A DNA stretch of 64,000 nucleotides, taken from assembly GCA_002900995.3 (NCBI GenBank), contig CM035309.1, positions 2,672,389 through 2,736,388 of the forward strand, in the 5' to 3' direction. The notes beneath the pieces are model-generated. The model was given only the letters and a program-made list of their open reading frames with translations, did no database searches and was not told the origin of the DNA. This document shows positions 34,403 to 45,020 of this stretch, piece by piece (within the stretch, counting starts at the first letter, position 1; every line of letters begins with the position of its first letter). The position numbers were made by a program, and so were the translations under genes. This stretch comes from Ganoderma boninense (Eukaryota; Basidiomycota; Agaricomycetes; Polyporales; Polyporaceae).

Positions 34403-37400
34403 GGACGTAATGCTGCTTAGGTCGCTCGCTTCGTTCATGCTGTGTATGTGTACAAGGATAGGATACCCCACATTGTGCCTCTCGAGGAAAGTAATTCACG
34501 TCCGGCCAAAGTCAAGAGTGACAGGAGGCTCACACAGCGTTCAGTCCTAGTAGGACTCATCTGCGCAATCTCTGCAGCGTTAGTGCAGCCACGCACAAAG
34601 GAAGCAGGATTGGCCGTGGCCCGCCTTCATCCCGGCTGCGCTCTCCATTTGGATCCGAAGTCCTACTGTCCATCGCCGCCGGCGGAAACCAGCCGGCTGG
34701 AAACTGAGCGCAGAGCCTCGAAGGTGCTATGTGCCTCGGAAGTTGCATGAGGTCAGAGATACAGATGCCCGCGATGTTTCGAGTATTCTGGTACCTCTTC
34801 CACGTGAGTACTGAGTCGGTAGGCCGCGAACAGCGGGGGTTCTCACTACTACCACACATCAGCTTCTGCTTCCTGGAAGAAGTGTCCGGAAATGGACAGT
34901 GATGGAAAGAGGTCTCGTACGGGAACCCAACATGAGGCGTAGTCTCGGGGAGGATCCACAGCGGCCCGACGTGCTGACAGGACCATCATTCGTTGATGCT
35001 TCTAAGTCGTGTGCATGCCGTCTACTGTTTATTCATGACAAGGGGCATCCGAGTTTCGAAGGCGCAGCAGTGTAGCAGAGCTAGGCCAAGCGCGTTGTCG
35101 AGTCGAGACGTTGACGGACATGATCCTCCCGACTTCCTGCCACACAAACATCAGCGTCCATATCAAATAATCCCCCGAAGTAGAACTATAGCGTCCGTGA
35201 AGGGCTGAACATGGCTTTTGTCACCTGTACATTGCTCGGAGAAGACGTCTTAGGGCTCGAAACAATCCCCGTCCTTCACGGAAGCTGATTTAGGGTTTAT
35301 TCCTACTAATGCTCGCTCATCAGCCACTTTTGACTCGTCAAATTTCCTGCTTCGCTGTTAAGGGAGCATTTCCACTGCCATCCAGACACCAGACTAGCGA
35401 GCATCGGACATGACATGGGAGTGTCCTGGGGGAGACTGGAGACAACAAACATACCACGGGAACTTCGTAAGCATAGCCAGGCGCGGGTGTATATACGTCC
35501 ATGGAGATTCACGTAGATTTCCGGACCGCCGGGCAGCTCAGAGAGGCCAACAAGGCGCTGCTAGATTGGTGGAGCAGATCCAGCCAAGGATCTCACGCGA
35601 ATCGAACGGCGTCCGTCCTGTTATAATGACTACGTAAGATAGCCATGCCACAGGTACACAAGGCACTGCGAAGAGATCAACTTTTCCGCAGCGAGGAATG
35701 TCTGTGGAAATGATGAAAACTTCCGTAAAAGTTCACAGGAGAGGAAAGTCTTCGGCAAAGCGCCTTTTCTCGGGCACAAAAGGCCCATGAGCCTTTCTGG
35801 GCTCTAGATTGGCGCTTTGCCGAAGCCTTTCCATTGCGCCGAAATTTTGATGGGAAGGGCCGCTTTCAGAAGGCTATCCACAGACTTTCCGTGACGCGGA
35901 AAAGTTGATTTCTCCCCAGTGAGGAGCACGGCCCGAGGGATCAGGCGGCCAACAGAGCCCAACAGAACACAGTCTCGAGAAGCAACATTAATGTGCGCGC
36001 GACATTGAAAACCAGCCACATCAGATTCGCAGCATATCGACAGCGGGATGACGAGAGGCTTCTAAGTCACGAGGACTGCCAAGACACATGCCCAAGGTCA
36101 AAGACTACACATCGAAGATCGAGGTACGAGCACAGCAGGCGTAGCTGTATGGGAACGTACCTTACCCTGGTAGTTCTCGGCGTCCGCTGCGCGCAGACTA
36201 CGACACTACGGGTTTGGAGTCGCCAAGGTGATCATATCATGTTCTGCCGCATCATCTCAGTCAATTCGCAAGTGATGTTCACAAGACGTACCATAACAGA
36301 GATCGAGGAAAGACTTCTACGCGCCTCAAGTATCGCCACATCGCATGTGATGGTGGGAGCGGCGATGCTCACCCACCCACTTGCCCCTAGATGGAAGGCG
36401 AGGGCGGGCTGATGACGGACAACATACATGACAGATTGTGCTCGTTCTGCCGCCTCATGTACAGAGGTCAGGAGGTAGTGGAGTGATATTGAATTCGGGA
36501 TGGCACTCACAGAAGAAGCCGTTTCAGAATCCACGGCACAACACCCAGCTCGAATCCTCATCTTCAACCCGAAACTCCGTCGTTTTTCCTTGCTTGATCT
36601 GTCATGGTAGAGGCACAGGGCAGGGCAGAATGGAAAGGATTGTTGCGAGTTACAAATGTCCTGCCAGAGAGAGCGTGAAGTCAAACTGAGGGATCAAGGA
36701 AGGTGCCAGCACTTGGGTGGCAGACCGGCGGCCAATGGTGGTGGGGAAGAAAAAAGCACTTCTCGAATTGGCATCTCAGACGCCCGTGCGAGAACGAGCG
36801 CTAGCATGGGCGTTGCGAGCGACCCGAAGCCCCACCGAGTCCTTTTCCCGTTACCTGCCACCTCACTTCTTACGCCTGTCTTCTGTTCCACCTCGACAAT
36901 TATGTTGGCAGATGAAAAACATCTTAGACGCCTCCGTACATCCAGCACCGTCTCCCCTATGATCCAAGCCGTCGCCCTCCAAATTGTTGGCAGTCACACG
37001 TTCAGGGCGCCACGAGTGCGGCTCTGGAGACTCGGAAGGTACGTTGTGTCTGTTTTCAGTGAAGGCATGGCTCCCAGATATTTTTAACGACTCGCGAACC
37101 TCCTTATCCTTCGCAGCCTGTCATCCTGGCCGGAACTGAGCGCAATGTGATCCAGCAACAATCCACCAAGCTGCCATATCATCGCACGGGGCCGCGAGCA
37201 GAAACGGCCTTGCTCGGCTCCTACCCGTCGATCGTCTACGTACAAGGGAGGAGAAGGGGTTAGAAGATGGAAGGACGCCGCGTCAGATGGAACCCCGTAT
37301 GGCGGCGAGTACAGCTCTTCCATCTCACAAACAAAGCCCCCGGGACCCGCGTGCCGTGCAGTCGATGTGATTGTGGGGAAGTCGATGCAAAAATTCTCGA

Positions 37401-37573
37401 ATTTGTCGGACTCCGATCCCACTGTCCCGGTCCAGGTCGACTTCGAGGGCGCCGATGCACGAGAGTATGCGTTGGATGGTATCAGCTTCGCAACACCCTC
37501 AGGCTTCCTCAAAGTCGCGCCCGCGCTCTCCGGAGATCGGGCCTTATGTTAGTTCGAGATAGAATTCACAAAC
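34403..37573. other. Block 2 intergenic region, hydrolase to MFS
   Basis: Colinear with 53114-56032 in block 3 except for the MITE at 35664-35921. No known family is recognised. Open frames such as 37084-37512 (minus, 142 codons) and 36860-37086 (plus) are also open in block 3, but blocks 2 and 3 are so alike that this is weak evidence. The counterpart in block 1 is much shorter and scrambled. Confidence 0.4.
35664..35921. mobile_element. 258-bp CACTA-like MITE, fold-back
   Basis: Terminal inverted repeats: the left end CACTGCGAAGAGATCAACTT and the right end (reverse complement) CACTGGGGAGAAATCAACTT continue to match for about 45 bp. An inner perfect 15-bp inverted repeat lies at 35750-35764 and 35811-35825, so nearly the whole element can fold back. 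The flanking AGG (35661-35663 and 35922-35924) is a 3-bp target duplication. Block 3 has the uninterrupted site near 54365-54385. CACT ends and a 3-bp duplication fit the CACTA/EnSpm superfamily. There is no coding capacity. Confidence 0.85.
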
Positions 37574-38105
37574 ATGACCTCTGGTGGGGAACCCTCTACC
37601 CCAGCTCCACCCGCATCCACTGCTTTAATGGCTACATACACGCCTGCCGTCATGGAAAAGTGAGTAGCCCGCGAAACGCACTGGTCATAGCAGTCGAGTC
37701 ATTCCCAAATCATGCATAGCGACTCGCAGCCCGCTGAATTCAAGCGCGGATTCAACTTCTGGGTGGTCTATGTCTCCAACCTAGTGGTAGATATGCTCTC
37801 CGCGCTCGATCTCGTGAGTTTTCTCCCTGCTTGCACTCTGCGAACGTTGGACTTATGCTGCGCCACACTCGCAGACTGCCATCGCGATCGCATTGCCGAC
37901 GATAGTGGGAGAACTACATGGAACCGACTTCGTGTGGGCGGGGAGCGCGTACGCCATCGCGTCCACCGCCGTCCTGTCCTTCATCGACAACTCGCGTCCG
38001 CGTTCGGGCGAAAGCCTGTCCTCCTTTGGTTCATCGTTACCTTCGCCATCTGGTCTTCCATGTCGAGTGCTGCGCAAAGCATGAATATGCTCATAGCTGG
38101 ACGAA
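37574..38105 (+). pseudogene. MFS transporter remnant, block 2 (first three exons)
   Basis: Equals the first three exons of the MFS at 19620: a start with MTSGGEPSTPAPP, then EFKRGFNFWVVYVSNLVVDM, then the GSAYAIASTAVL helix and AQSMNMLIAGR. It then stops: after the GTGAGT donor at 38106 the sequence joins the ICMT remnant, so about nine exons are missing. One base is lost at about 37990 relative to copy 1 (TCGACAACTCGCG against TCGGCAACCTCGCG), so the third exon is also frameshifted. Dead. Confidence 0.85.
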
Positions 38106-38159
38106 GTGAGTGGCTTTGGCACCGTTGCCTGTTGTGGCGGAGGCTGATGTGACGATCCC

Positions 38160-38480
38160 AGATCTTCCCGAACCGCACGCGGAGCAGCACGTTTTCCACA
38201 TTGCACCGGCGCCCGAACGAAAACATCCCGAATACGGCGTCCATCCGCTACTTGTAGTCCAGTGCCAGGACGAGCGGGTTCCCGTGCTTGCAGTGGGTCG
38301 GGTCATATACCCCGTTGCCCTGCAATGCATGAGATGCATTCCGAGGAGGATGAGAACCGCCCCTATACACGACGCGTGCTGGACGTAGCTGTACGGGCCT
38401 GTTGTGACCAGCGTGTGATCGTCCTTGATCACCACCTCCAATGTGAACGCGTGAACAGGGACCCCGTCGCCTAGTACGCC
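38160..38480 (-). pseudogene. ICMT-like remnant, block 2
   Basis: Minus-strand reading shows an EVVIKDDHTLVTTGPYSYVQ segment (about 38390-38450) and then ILLGMHLMHCRATGYMT, matching the ICMT gene at 50575-51296. The following part is in another frame and lacks the C-terminal half. It lies tail to tail with the MFS remnant. Confidence 0.75.
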
Positions 38481-38739
38481 ACAGCGCGGAGAATACACCC
38501 GAGCGCGGCCACATCGATCATCGAGGGGATCACAACCATCTTTCAACCATGCTCCTGCAGAACTTGCTCACGACGATCCAAACACTTGACGTCGCATATC
38601 ATCGTGTTGAGGAAGGACCCAGAAAACTGATGGAGCCCAGGCGAATGAACTCAACCCCTGCCAATCACGCACCAGGCCCAAGTCCGAGTCGTCTTTAGGT
38701 ATATTCTGCTAGTAGTGTGAAGGTGGTGCCAATTCCACA

Positions 38740-39640
38740 CGGCCTACCGCCGCACGCTGCGATATCACCTTGGTCCTGCCACGGAGTACGGCAACTACGA
38801 GGCCGAGATCGTGGGTGCCATTATGGGCGTCGAGCTCCTGCGCTCGGAGCAGGACGTTGTCGACGGGCCGTCGGTCGCACTAGACAACAAGTCCTCCATC
38901 GAGGCGACACAACAGATATGCCCCCGTCCCTCCCACTATCTCACTGACTACCTCTTGCAGCGGGCCGAGGTGCTCCGCGCGCGGGGCATGGCAGAAGAAG
39001 TCCCGAATCCCGATCTCACCCTCCGATGGGTGCCCGGCCACACGGGCATAGCAGGGAACGAACTCGCGGACGTCGAAGCCAAGCGTGCCACACAGGGACC
39101 AGCAGAAAATAGCTCCAGGCGACGTCTCCCCCGCCTGCTTCGCAAACCTCTCCCCATCAGCGCCGCCAAGGTCAAACTCACTTACCTCAAGTCCCTACAC
39201 GCTGATGCCAGCAAGGCCTGGAAAGAATCTGCACGCGGCCGTCGGTTCCTCAGCATCGACCCCTCCCTCCCTTCTTCCAAATACATGAAGGCCATTGCGG
39301 CCCTCTCCCGCAGACAGGCCGCAGTACTTTTCCAGCTGCGAAGCGGCCACGCCCCCTCAACGCCCACCTGTACCGTATCTCCCGCGCACCCACGCCCACC
39401 TGCCCGGCCTGCAATGGCGCCCCCGAGACCGTCCTCCACTACCTGCTCGTCTGCCCAGCGTACGCCCATGCTCGAGCGTGCTACCTGTCGGGAATGGGGC
39501 GGCGGGGCCGCGACCTTTCCGTCCTCCTAGGTACCCCGGACGCTTGGCAGCCCCTCCTTCGCTACGTTGGCGCAACTCATCGCCTTGCACACACGTTCGG
39601 AAATGTCACGCCCCAACAGAACCCTCCACAACGCAGCCAG
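38740..39640 (+). pseudogene. LINE ORF2 C-terminus: RNase H and zinc-finger end
   Basis: The frame carries RNase H landmarks: NYEAEIVGAIMGVELL with the catalytic Glu, SVALDNKSSIEAT with an Asp, and LRWVPGHTGIAGNELADVEA with the His and final Asp. The first Asp is lost by truncation. Downstream comes a CPACN..E..LHYLL.CPAY motif of the kind found at the end of LINE reverse-transcriptase ORFs. One base is missing near 39358 (GCCCCCTCAACGCCC), so RNase H and finger lie in different frames. Dead copy. Confidence 0.85.
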
Positions 39641-40302
39641 CGACGCCAACCCCACCCGACCAGGCGACGAAATCAGCCCCCACGCTAAGCCCCGCATCCT
39701 CTCTCTACTCACATGCTCTGCGCGCTGCACACACTCACCACCACTCTTGCAGGCCCCCCTGCAGTCAAGCCCACCCCTCCTCTTTCTCTTTCCCTCTGCT
39801 GCAGCACACGGTTTTGCTTGCAACGTTCTGTAACACGCGCCCTTCGTGATCCCACGGATTTCTGCATTGCGGGCGCCCGCTCGCTCTAGGGACGGGGGAG
39901 TTCTGACGCACAGCGGGGCAACCGCAGTGCGTACTCCTGACCGCAGCAAGAGGCGAGACCCAGGGGCGCAACGCACCCAATGGGCGGCAGGTTTATAGCC
40001 CGTTCCCTTGCCTTCAATGGCCGGGAGAGGACGGACGCCCGCAATGCACTGATCCGATGCCCTGCCACTCTCCAGTCCTCTCCTTTGCTACCTACCCACC
40101 TACCTGTCCCGTACCGCCCCTCCTCGTCGCGTTGCGCGTGCCCCCAGCACTGTCGTCATCGCTACTCCCCCCGAGGAAACCCCCCTAGATTCGCATGGGC
40201 CTTAGGCCCCTGGTATAGCCGACCTCGCCACTCTCTACGTAGTTACAGCTGTATCTAGAGCCTACCATGAGGCACGGCCTCGCAGGGCAATAAACGGGAT
40301 CC

Positions 40303-40319
40303 AGAAAGAAAGAAAGAAA
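40303..40319 (+). repeat. (GAAA)n tail of the LINE
   Basis: Four GAAA units directly before the right target duplication; interpreted as the 3' tail of the LINE. Confidence 0.85.
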
Positions 40320-40332
40320 GGTGCCAATTCCA

Positions 40333-40877
40333 ACCTATGCTTCCGAGGATCTATTGCCTGACATGTCGGCGCTGGGACGAGAGAAAAAAGGCAAGGTACA
40401 TGCGCCTTCTTGCAGAGATGCGAGCTAATTCCTTGACATGTATTCCAAGGTACACCATGCCCGGTGGCTGTTTGTGGGACGCGAGAAGTTCGGGTGTGCC
40501 TGACGCCATGTGGATCCAGTCGAGTCTTCGCTCTTCTCCTCGGCATTCTATAAGATAATGAGAAGTTTGAATCTCTCAGAAGGCTGCGAATCTGAAATCA
40601 AAGCTCCATGTCCACTCCGCATCATACTGTATGTCTCCCGCCCAAGAAGCAAAGCTTATCGCGCTGATGGTGAAGAGCTTAGAACATTTTTCCGTAGTAA
40701 AGAATTGCCCTGAGAACTGGTTGAAGAGTCGTTCGTGGTGCCTATTTCCTGGTACAGCGTTAACGTCAACACACAGGCCTGTTATATGTACGGCCCCATG
40801 GACCAAGTGTTACCACCCTTGAACGTTGGAACCGTCAGAAGCACTGTATACCACCTCCCACCGCCAGTCCACTTGCG
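40333..40877. other. Upstream region of DUF6534a-2
   Basis: Colinear with 57090-57632 in block 3 and partly with 23480-23962 in block 1. No gene was recognised; it probably contains the promoter. Confidence 0.45.
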
Positions 40878-42932
40878 ATGTCTCAGTCACTCTGTGTCGT
40901 TGCTGAAGAGGCCGCGCTGATACTTTCCAACGTGGATCTCAATGGCACCATGGGCATCGCATACATCGGTGTGACCGTATCGTCTATGTATGTGCTTTAC
41001 TTCTTACGTGCCGCTTGGACTGACAATGCTGAACGTTCATTAGTGTCTATGGCATAACGTGTATCCAGACCTTCCACTACTTCCGCTCACAGCAGTGTAG
41101 GGAGGATCGTTGGATCCTCAAGAACATCGTACGTTCTGCAGTGCTATGCCTCCATCCCAAGTTTCTGACAGCTTCTGGTACATATGCATAGGTCATGCTT
41201 CTTCTGTAACGTATTTCTGCCGCAATGTTGTTGATTTTACTCAAACATGTTTCTCAGGTTGTTGGATTCTGCGCATCAGGCTATCATTATTGCGACGCTC
41301 TACCACTACGTCATCACGAACTATGCAAATCCCTTCGCGCTTCTGAAGCTGTCGTGGTGAGAGCTTACTTTCTCTCTTAATACTGGTTGTAATTCTGACC
41401 GCCATATAATCAGGAGCATTCCGGTATGTTTTCAGCGCTGTGGTTTTCCTCCTTCGTTCATTCAGCGAGAAATGCTGCAGACAGAGATTATAATAAACGT
41501 ATGTTCTTGATCATGCCTCTACGTCTCCATTTCTCATCCCTATGCTAGGCTGCGATTGCCTTTGTTGTTGAAAGGTACGTACAAGCCCATCGTTTATAGG
41601 GAGCCTATCTGGTGTTTATCTCACTTTTGCTTGTAGCTTCTTCGTATTGCGGATCTGGAAACGTGAGATTTGATGTATCCGACTGAAGTCTCGCTTCCCG
41701 AACGCTAACGGATCGTCGTGCAGTGAGCCGCAATCCCTACGTCACGGTAACATCGGTAAGTGGATAATGCCACTATCCGTAGCCTACTGCTCACTTGCCA
41801 GGCACGCTAGATGGTGTTTGTCATTGCTCATTTAAGTACGATTGCCTTCTTTTGATTCTGTTTTGATTTTCCTGTTAAACACCAATACTTTCCAGCGATG
41901 AACCTGGGTGAGCTCGAGCTGCGTCGTCCTACGGCATGGTTTAGCTGATGCCATTAAAACAGACTTTCCCATCCGAGGGTAAGCATTCCATATCTACGAG
42001 TTGAACGACGCAGATCACAAGGCCCTGTCCAGGTTCTTCAACACTGACCTCCCTGGGGAAGAAACGAGACTGAAGGTGCGATCTGCAATCGTGACGTCCT
42101 CTCTTCGTTGTGCTGATGGAGTCATCGGATTCCTGACAGACAACGGGAAGTGCTGGCTTAGCCGTCGCAGTCGTGGCAGATACCTTTATCTCCATTGCCA
42201 TGGTGTGGTACCTCCACAAGGGGAAGTCTGGTATCCGAAGGTGAACATTAATCTCGCCTGCTCCTGGATATGCGTCTCTTACTTTTCTCAGGTCAGATGA
42301 TATGATCGGGAGAATCATCGCACTGACTATCACAACCGGAAGTCTCACCACGTATGACTCCGGCCTCTCTCCCCATTCGACTGCACTCACGTCAGCTCTC
42401 ATTTCCAGAACCTTCGTGATCCTGAATCTTATCACGGTGCGATCTTAGCATCATAAGCAGCATTCGCAGAACTACTGACGCATCCGACAGTATCAAATCT
42501 GGCCCACTCTGCTCTACAATTTGGCGTTGAACTTCTTGCTCGGGAAGCGTAAGTGCAAGCATGCTTCGCAGGTCCTCGGTGGTGCATCTGACCAACATGC
42601 ACTCTGCAGTCTACATCAACTCCCTTCTCACCTCGTGCGTTGGCACTGCAACTGCATGCTCGAATTTCGATAATCCCTGCTGACTCAAATTCCCGATAGA
42701 CTCAACTCGCGCACTTTCGTGCGTACTGGAAACAACACGACCGAAGGGTTCAACTCAACCGCGCTTTCAACCTTCGCGGTGCGCCGCGGCCAGGGATCCA
42801 CCATTGACATCACAGCTTCAGGAGACGGGAGAACCTTCACGGTACGTCCTCTACTGGCCGGCGTCCTACTGAATCCTAGCTGATTCGCATTCCTAGAGTA
42901 CGTCTCTATCGAAACTGTCCACCGTTGTGTAA
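40878..42932 (+). CDS. DUF6534 seven-helix membrane protein, copy a-2, 326 aa, 20 exons (intact)
   Basis: An integral membrane protein of the DUF6534 family, whose role is unknown. I could place 20 exons with GT..AG introns that sum to 981 nt with no stop: 40878-40987, 41044-41128, 41192-41205, 41258-41356, 41414-41423, 41466-41498, 41549-41574, 41637-41662, 41724-41755, 41811-41835, 41896-41907, 41963-41978, 42033-42075, 42140-42240, 42292-42351, 42409-42436, 42491-42548, 42610-42634, 42700-42841 and 42897-42932. Several exons are tiny (10, 12, 14 and 16 bases). Landmarks are the N-terminal LNGTMGIAYIGVTVSS helix, YHYVITNYANPFALLKLSW, SFFVLRIWK, YLHKGKSGIRRSDDMIGR and a hydrophilic C-terminal tail with TFVRTGNNTTEGFN. 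It is the only unbroken copy of the four 'a' copies. Confidence 0.85.
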
Positions 42933-43793
42933 ATATCCTATACCAGAGTCTCGTATTCAGAGTTTCCGGAGGCTGCAGTGCAAATCCATATGCCTACAGT
43001 CGCAACTCCGTGTGTGGGAAGTTTGCCATGTCATGCTCAGCAGAGTCCGCGATCAGTACGTTGTCACGAACGTCGTTCCAGTGCCTCCATCGTTGATGGT
43101 AGCCGTGTAGGTAACTAAATATGCGTCGAGTCCTCATATCAGTGTCAGGGTACTTCTCTGCTACCCACCAGCGGCGGATGCGAAGGCTACTCCCTGTTCC
43201 TGGCACGCTGCCTGTCCTAGGATGACGTTGTGTGAGGCATGCTATACCTGAAGGCCTGAATGCCGAGGACGCTTCTACGACGTCCCGCTCACGGCGGGTG
43301 GGTTCGATTTCCTCTCTGCAGGGTCATCATCGTAACTGCTGAGACCCCGGCCCGCAATCCCGTGGATCCAGCTGTTGGCTAGCGTCACGATGAAAAACTT
43401 GGGGACAAAGCTTGGATGGACCCTCGAGCCGTAGAACCGACATCAACGCACAGCATACCAAGCGTCGATAGATGGAGATGCAGGCCCTGCTGGCCAGAAA
43501 CGGTCAAGCGCCCTTGCCGCAGGCAGAGAGGGGTAGAGCGAGTCGAGGTGGATCGCATAGCAGTTAGTGCAAGGCGTGCCCGAAAGCAACCTCTTGCAAG
43601 GGGTCGTCGTCAGGATCGTGCAGGAGACAGGAGACAAGAGCGCACTTGAAATCCCGCGGAATGGTTCCCTGAAAGAACCGAAACATCGGCACGAGAGGGA
43701 CCGCAAGATCCCAAAACGTTCTGGTGAGCGTCGGACCAAGCCATTACTGCGGTACCCCTAGTTGGAAACAGCATTCGTCAACAAGCAGACAGC

Positions 43794-43856
43794 CAGGCGG
43801 TACCGCGAAGTTCCTAGCGTCGGGCCCCTGCGCGCCTGTCCTCAGGGTACCGCCTG
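43794..43856. repeat. Inverted repeat / hairpin
   Basis: CAGGCGGTACC (43794-43804) and GGTACCGCCTG (43846-43856) are perfect reverse complements with a 41-base loop. The block 3 counterpart near 60542-60605 has one mismatch. Confidence 0.7.
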
Positions 43857-44903
43857 CCTGTCAGCCTGGGAGCTGAAATTTGAGGTGCGATGGAGAGGCG
43901 AAAACAAATTATTCTAACTTACGACCAGTGAGATACAGAAGTTTCGAGGTCTGCATCGTCTACAAGACGATGCCCCCGTGTGGGGCTTGTTGAGAAGGAA
44001 TTCAGTGAGGGTATTGAATATTGAGCGCGCTTCATGGGCCTGAATCAGCGCGTCTCGGCCCCCTTATTCGTATTTGTGGGCATACGCCTGGCACGAGAAG
44101 CGACCTCAGGGCTGGCAGATCCTCTCCGCGAGTCCACGGGGTAACTGCGGTACCTGAAAAGCAGAGAACGAATAAGCTCAAACTAAGCTCGAAGGCGCGG
44201 GCGCGAGGGAAACATATTAACAGCTTGCGATGGGACCTGAAGCTCTTAAAGCCTGAATCTGATTCTTGAATGCCGGGTGCATGATGGTACCACCTGATGT
44301 GCGAACAGCCAGAGCAGGACGATGGCAGGACGAGAGAGACAACAAATCGTTTCCAGCGGCTGTCTGGCGCACTGAGCGCCGAGGGGCGATGAAGAATTTC
44401 TCACGCCACATCACAGTCGTTGGCAGGCGGCACGTCGAGTCCACCCCATCAATCTCATCACCCCCATGCACGCCCCGCACATCTGCTTCAAGTACTCCTT
44501 CATACTGGCGAATATGTAAGGCTCCCAGAGACAAGACAATGTGACGCAGCTTGTTGGTTTGTGCGGAACTTCGAGATCGCGGTAAGTCCTCCAGCAAGTT
44601 TCAACCCTGAGCAAAGCTTAACTGGCAACACGCCTTGACGATATCTTGACAGCACTGGACATGTATATGGTGCTCCCGGACTCTCCGCTCGGAGCGGGTT
44701 TGTAACAGTGATGCCGCTGTGTGTCACTGTCAGGGTGTTCTTTCACCCACGACATCATCATGATCTCTCCGGAGCATCCAGCCAACTCTCTGGAGCGGGC
44801 GGTCAATCCTGTTCCCCCACAGCATACCTCGAAGTGTACAGATTGTCTATTACGATGATGCATGCCCACAACAATCACTCTGGTCTCACCCTCATCTCGT
44901 CTG

Positions 44904-44910
44904 TATAAAA
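44904..44910 (+). promoter_or_regulatory. TATA box of DUF6534b-1
   Basis: TATAAAA, 117 bp before ATG 45021. Block 3 has TATAAGAG at exactly the same distance from its start codon (61653, ATG 61770). Confidence 0.65.
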
Positions 44911-45020
44911 GGCCATCTTTAATCTCACCTTTAGACGCCTGGACTCCACGGTTCTTCCCTAACCCCCGTTTCGAGGTCTCTGCGAGTGTGTCATCGCATT
45001 ATTGAGCGTTGGATGGTAGC

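Larger units (their letters stand above)
38738..40319 (+). mobile_element. 5'-truncated LINE (non-LTR retrotransposon)
   Basis: An insertion bounded by a perfect 13-bp direct repeat GGTGCCAATTCCA (38725-38737 and 40320-40332). Block 3 has a single copy of this site, with one change, near 57080. The insert begins inside an RNase H domain, continues with a zinc-finger-like end of the ORF and a 3' untranslated part, and ends in GAAAGAAAGAAAGAAAG. A simple-repeat tail, long target duplication and 5' truncation are typical of target-primed reverse transcription. Confidence 0.9.
42933..45020. other. Block 2 region between DUF6534a and DUF6534b
   Basis: Colinear with 59634-61769 in block 3. Near 43060-43160 it shows weak similarity to the start of R units. 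A minus-strand stretch around 43560-43700 reads FFQGTIPRDFKCALVSCLL and stays open in block 3, but I do not recognise a family. It also holds a hairpin (43794-43856) and, at the end, the TATA box of DUF6534b-1. Confidence 0.4.

Noticed and set aside
35040..35640. Possible gene exons between hydrolase 2 and the MITE
   Set aside because: Frames are short and unrecognised, and comparison with block 3 shows indels not in multiples of three.
37084..37512. 142-codon minus frame, also open in block 3 (55540-55971)
   Set aside because: Blocks 2 and 3 are too similar for openness to be informative, and the block 1 counterpart does not keep it.
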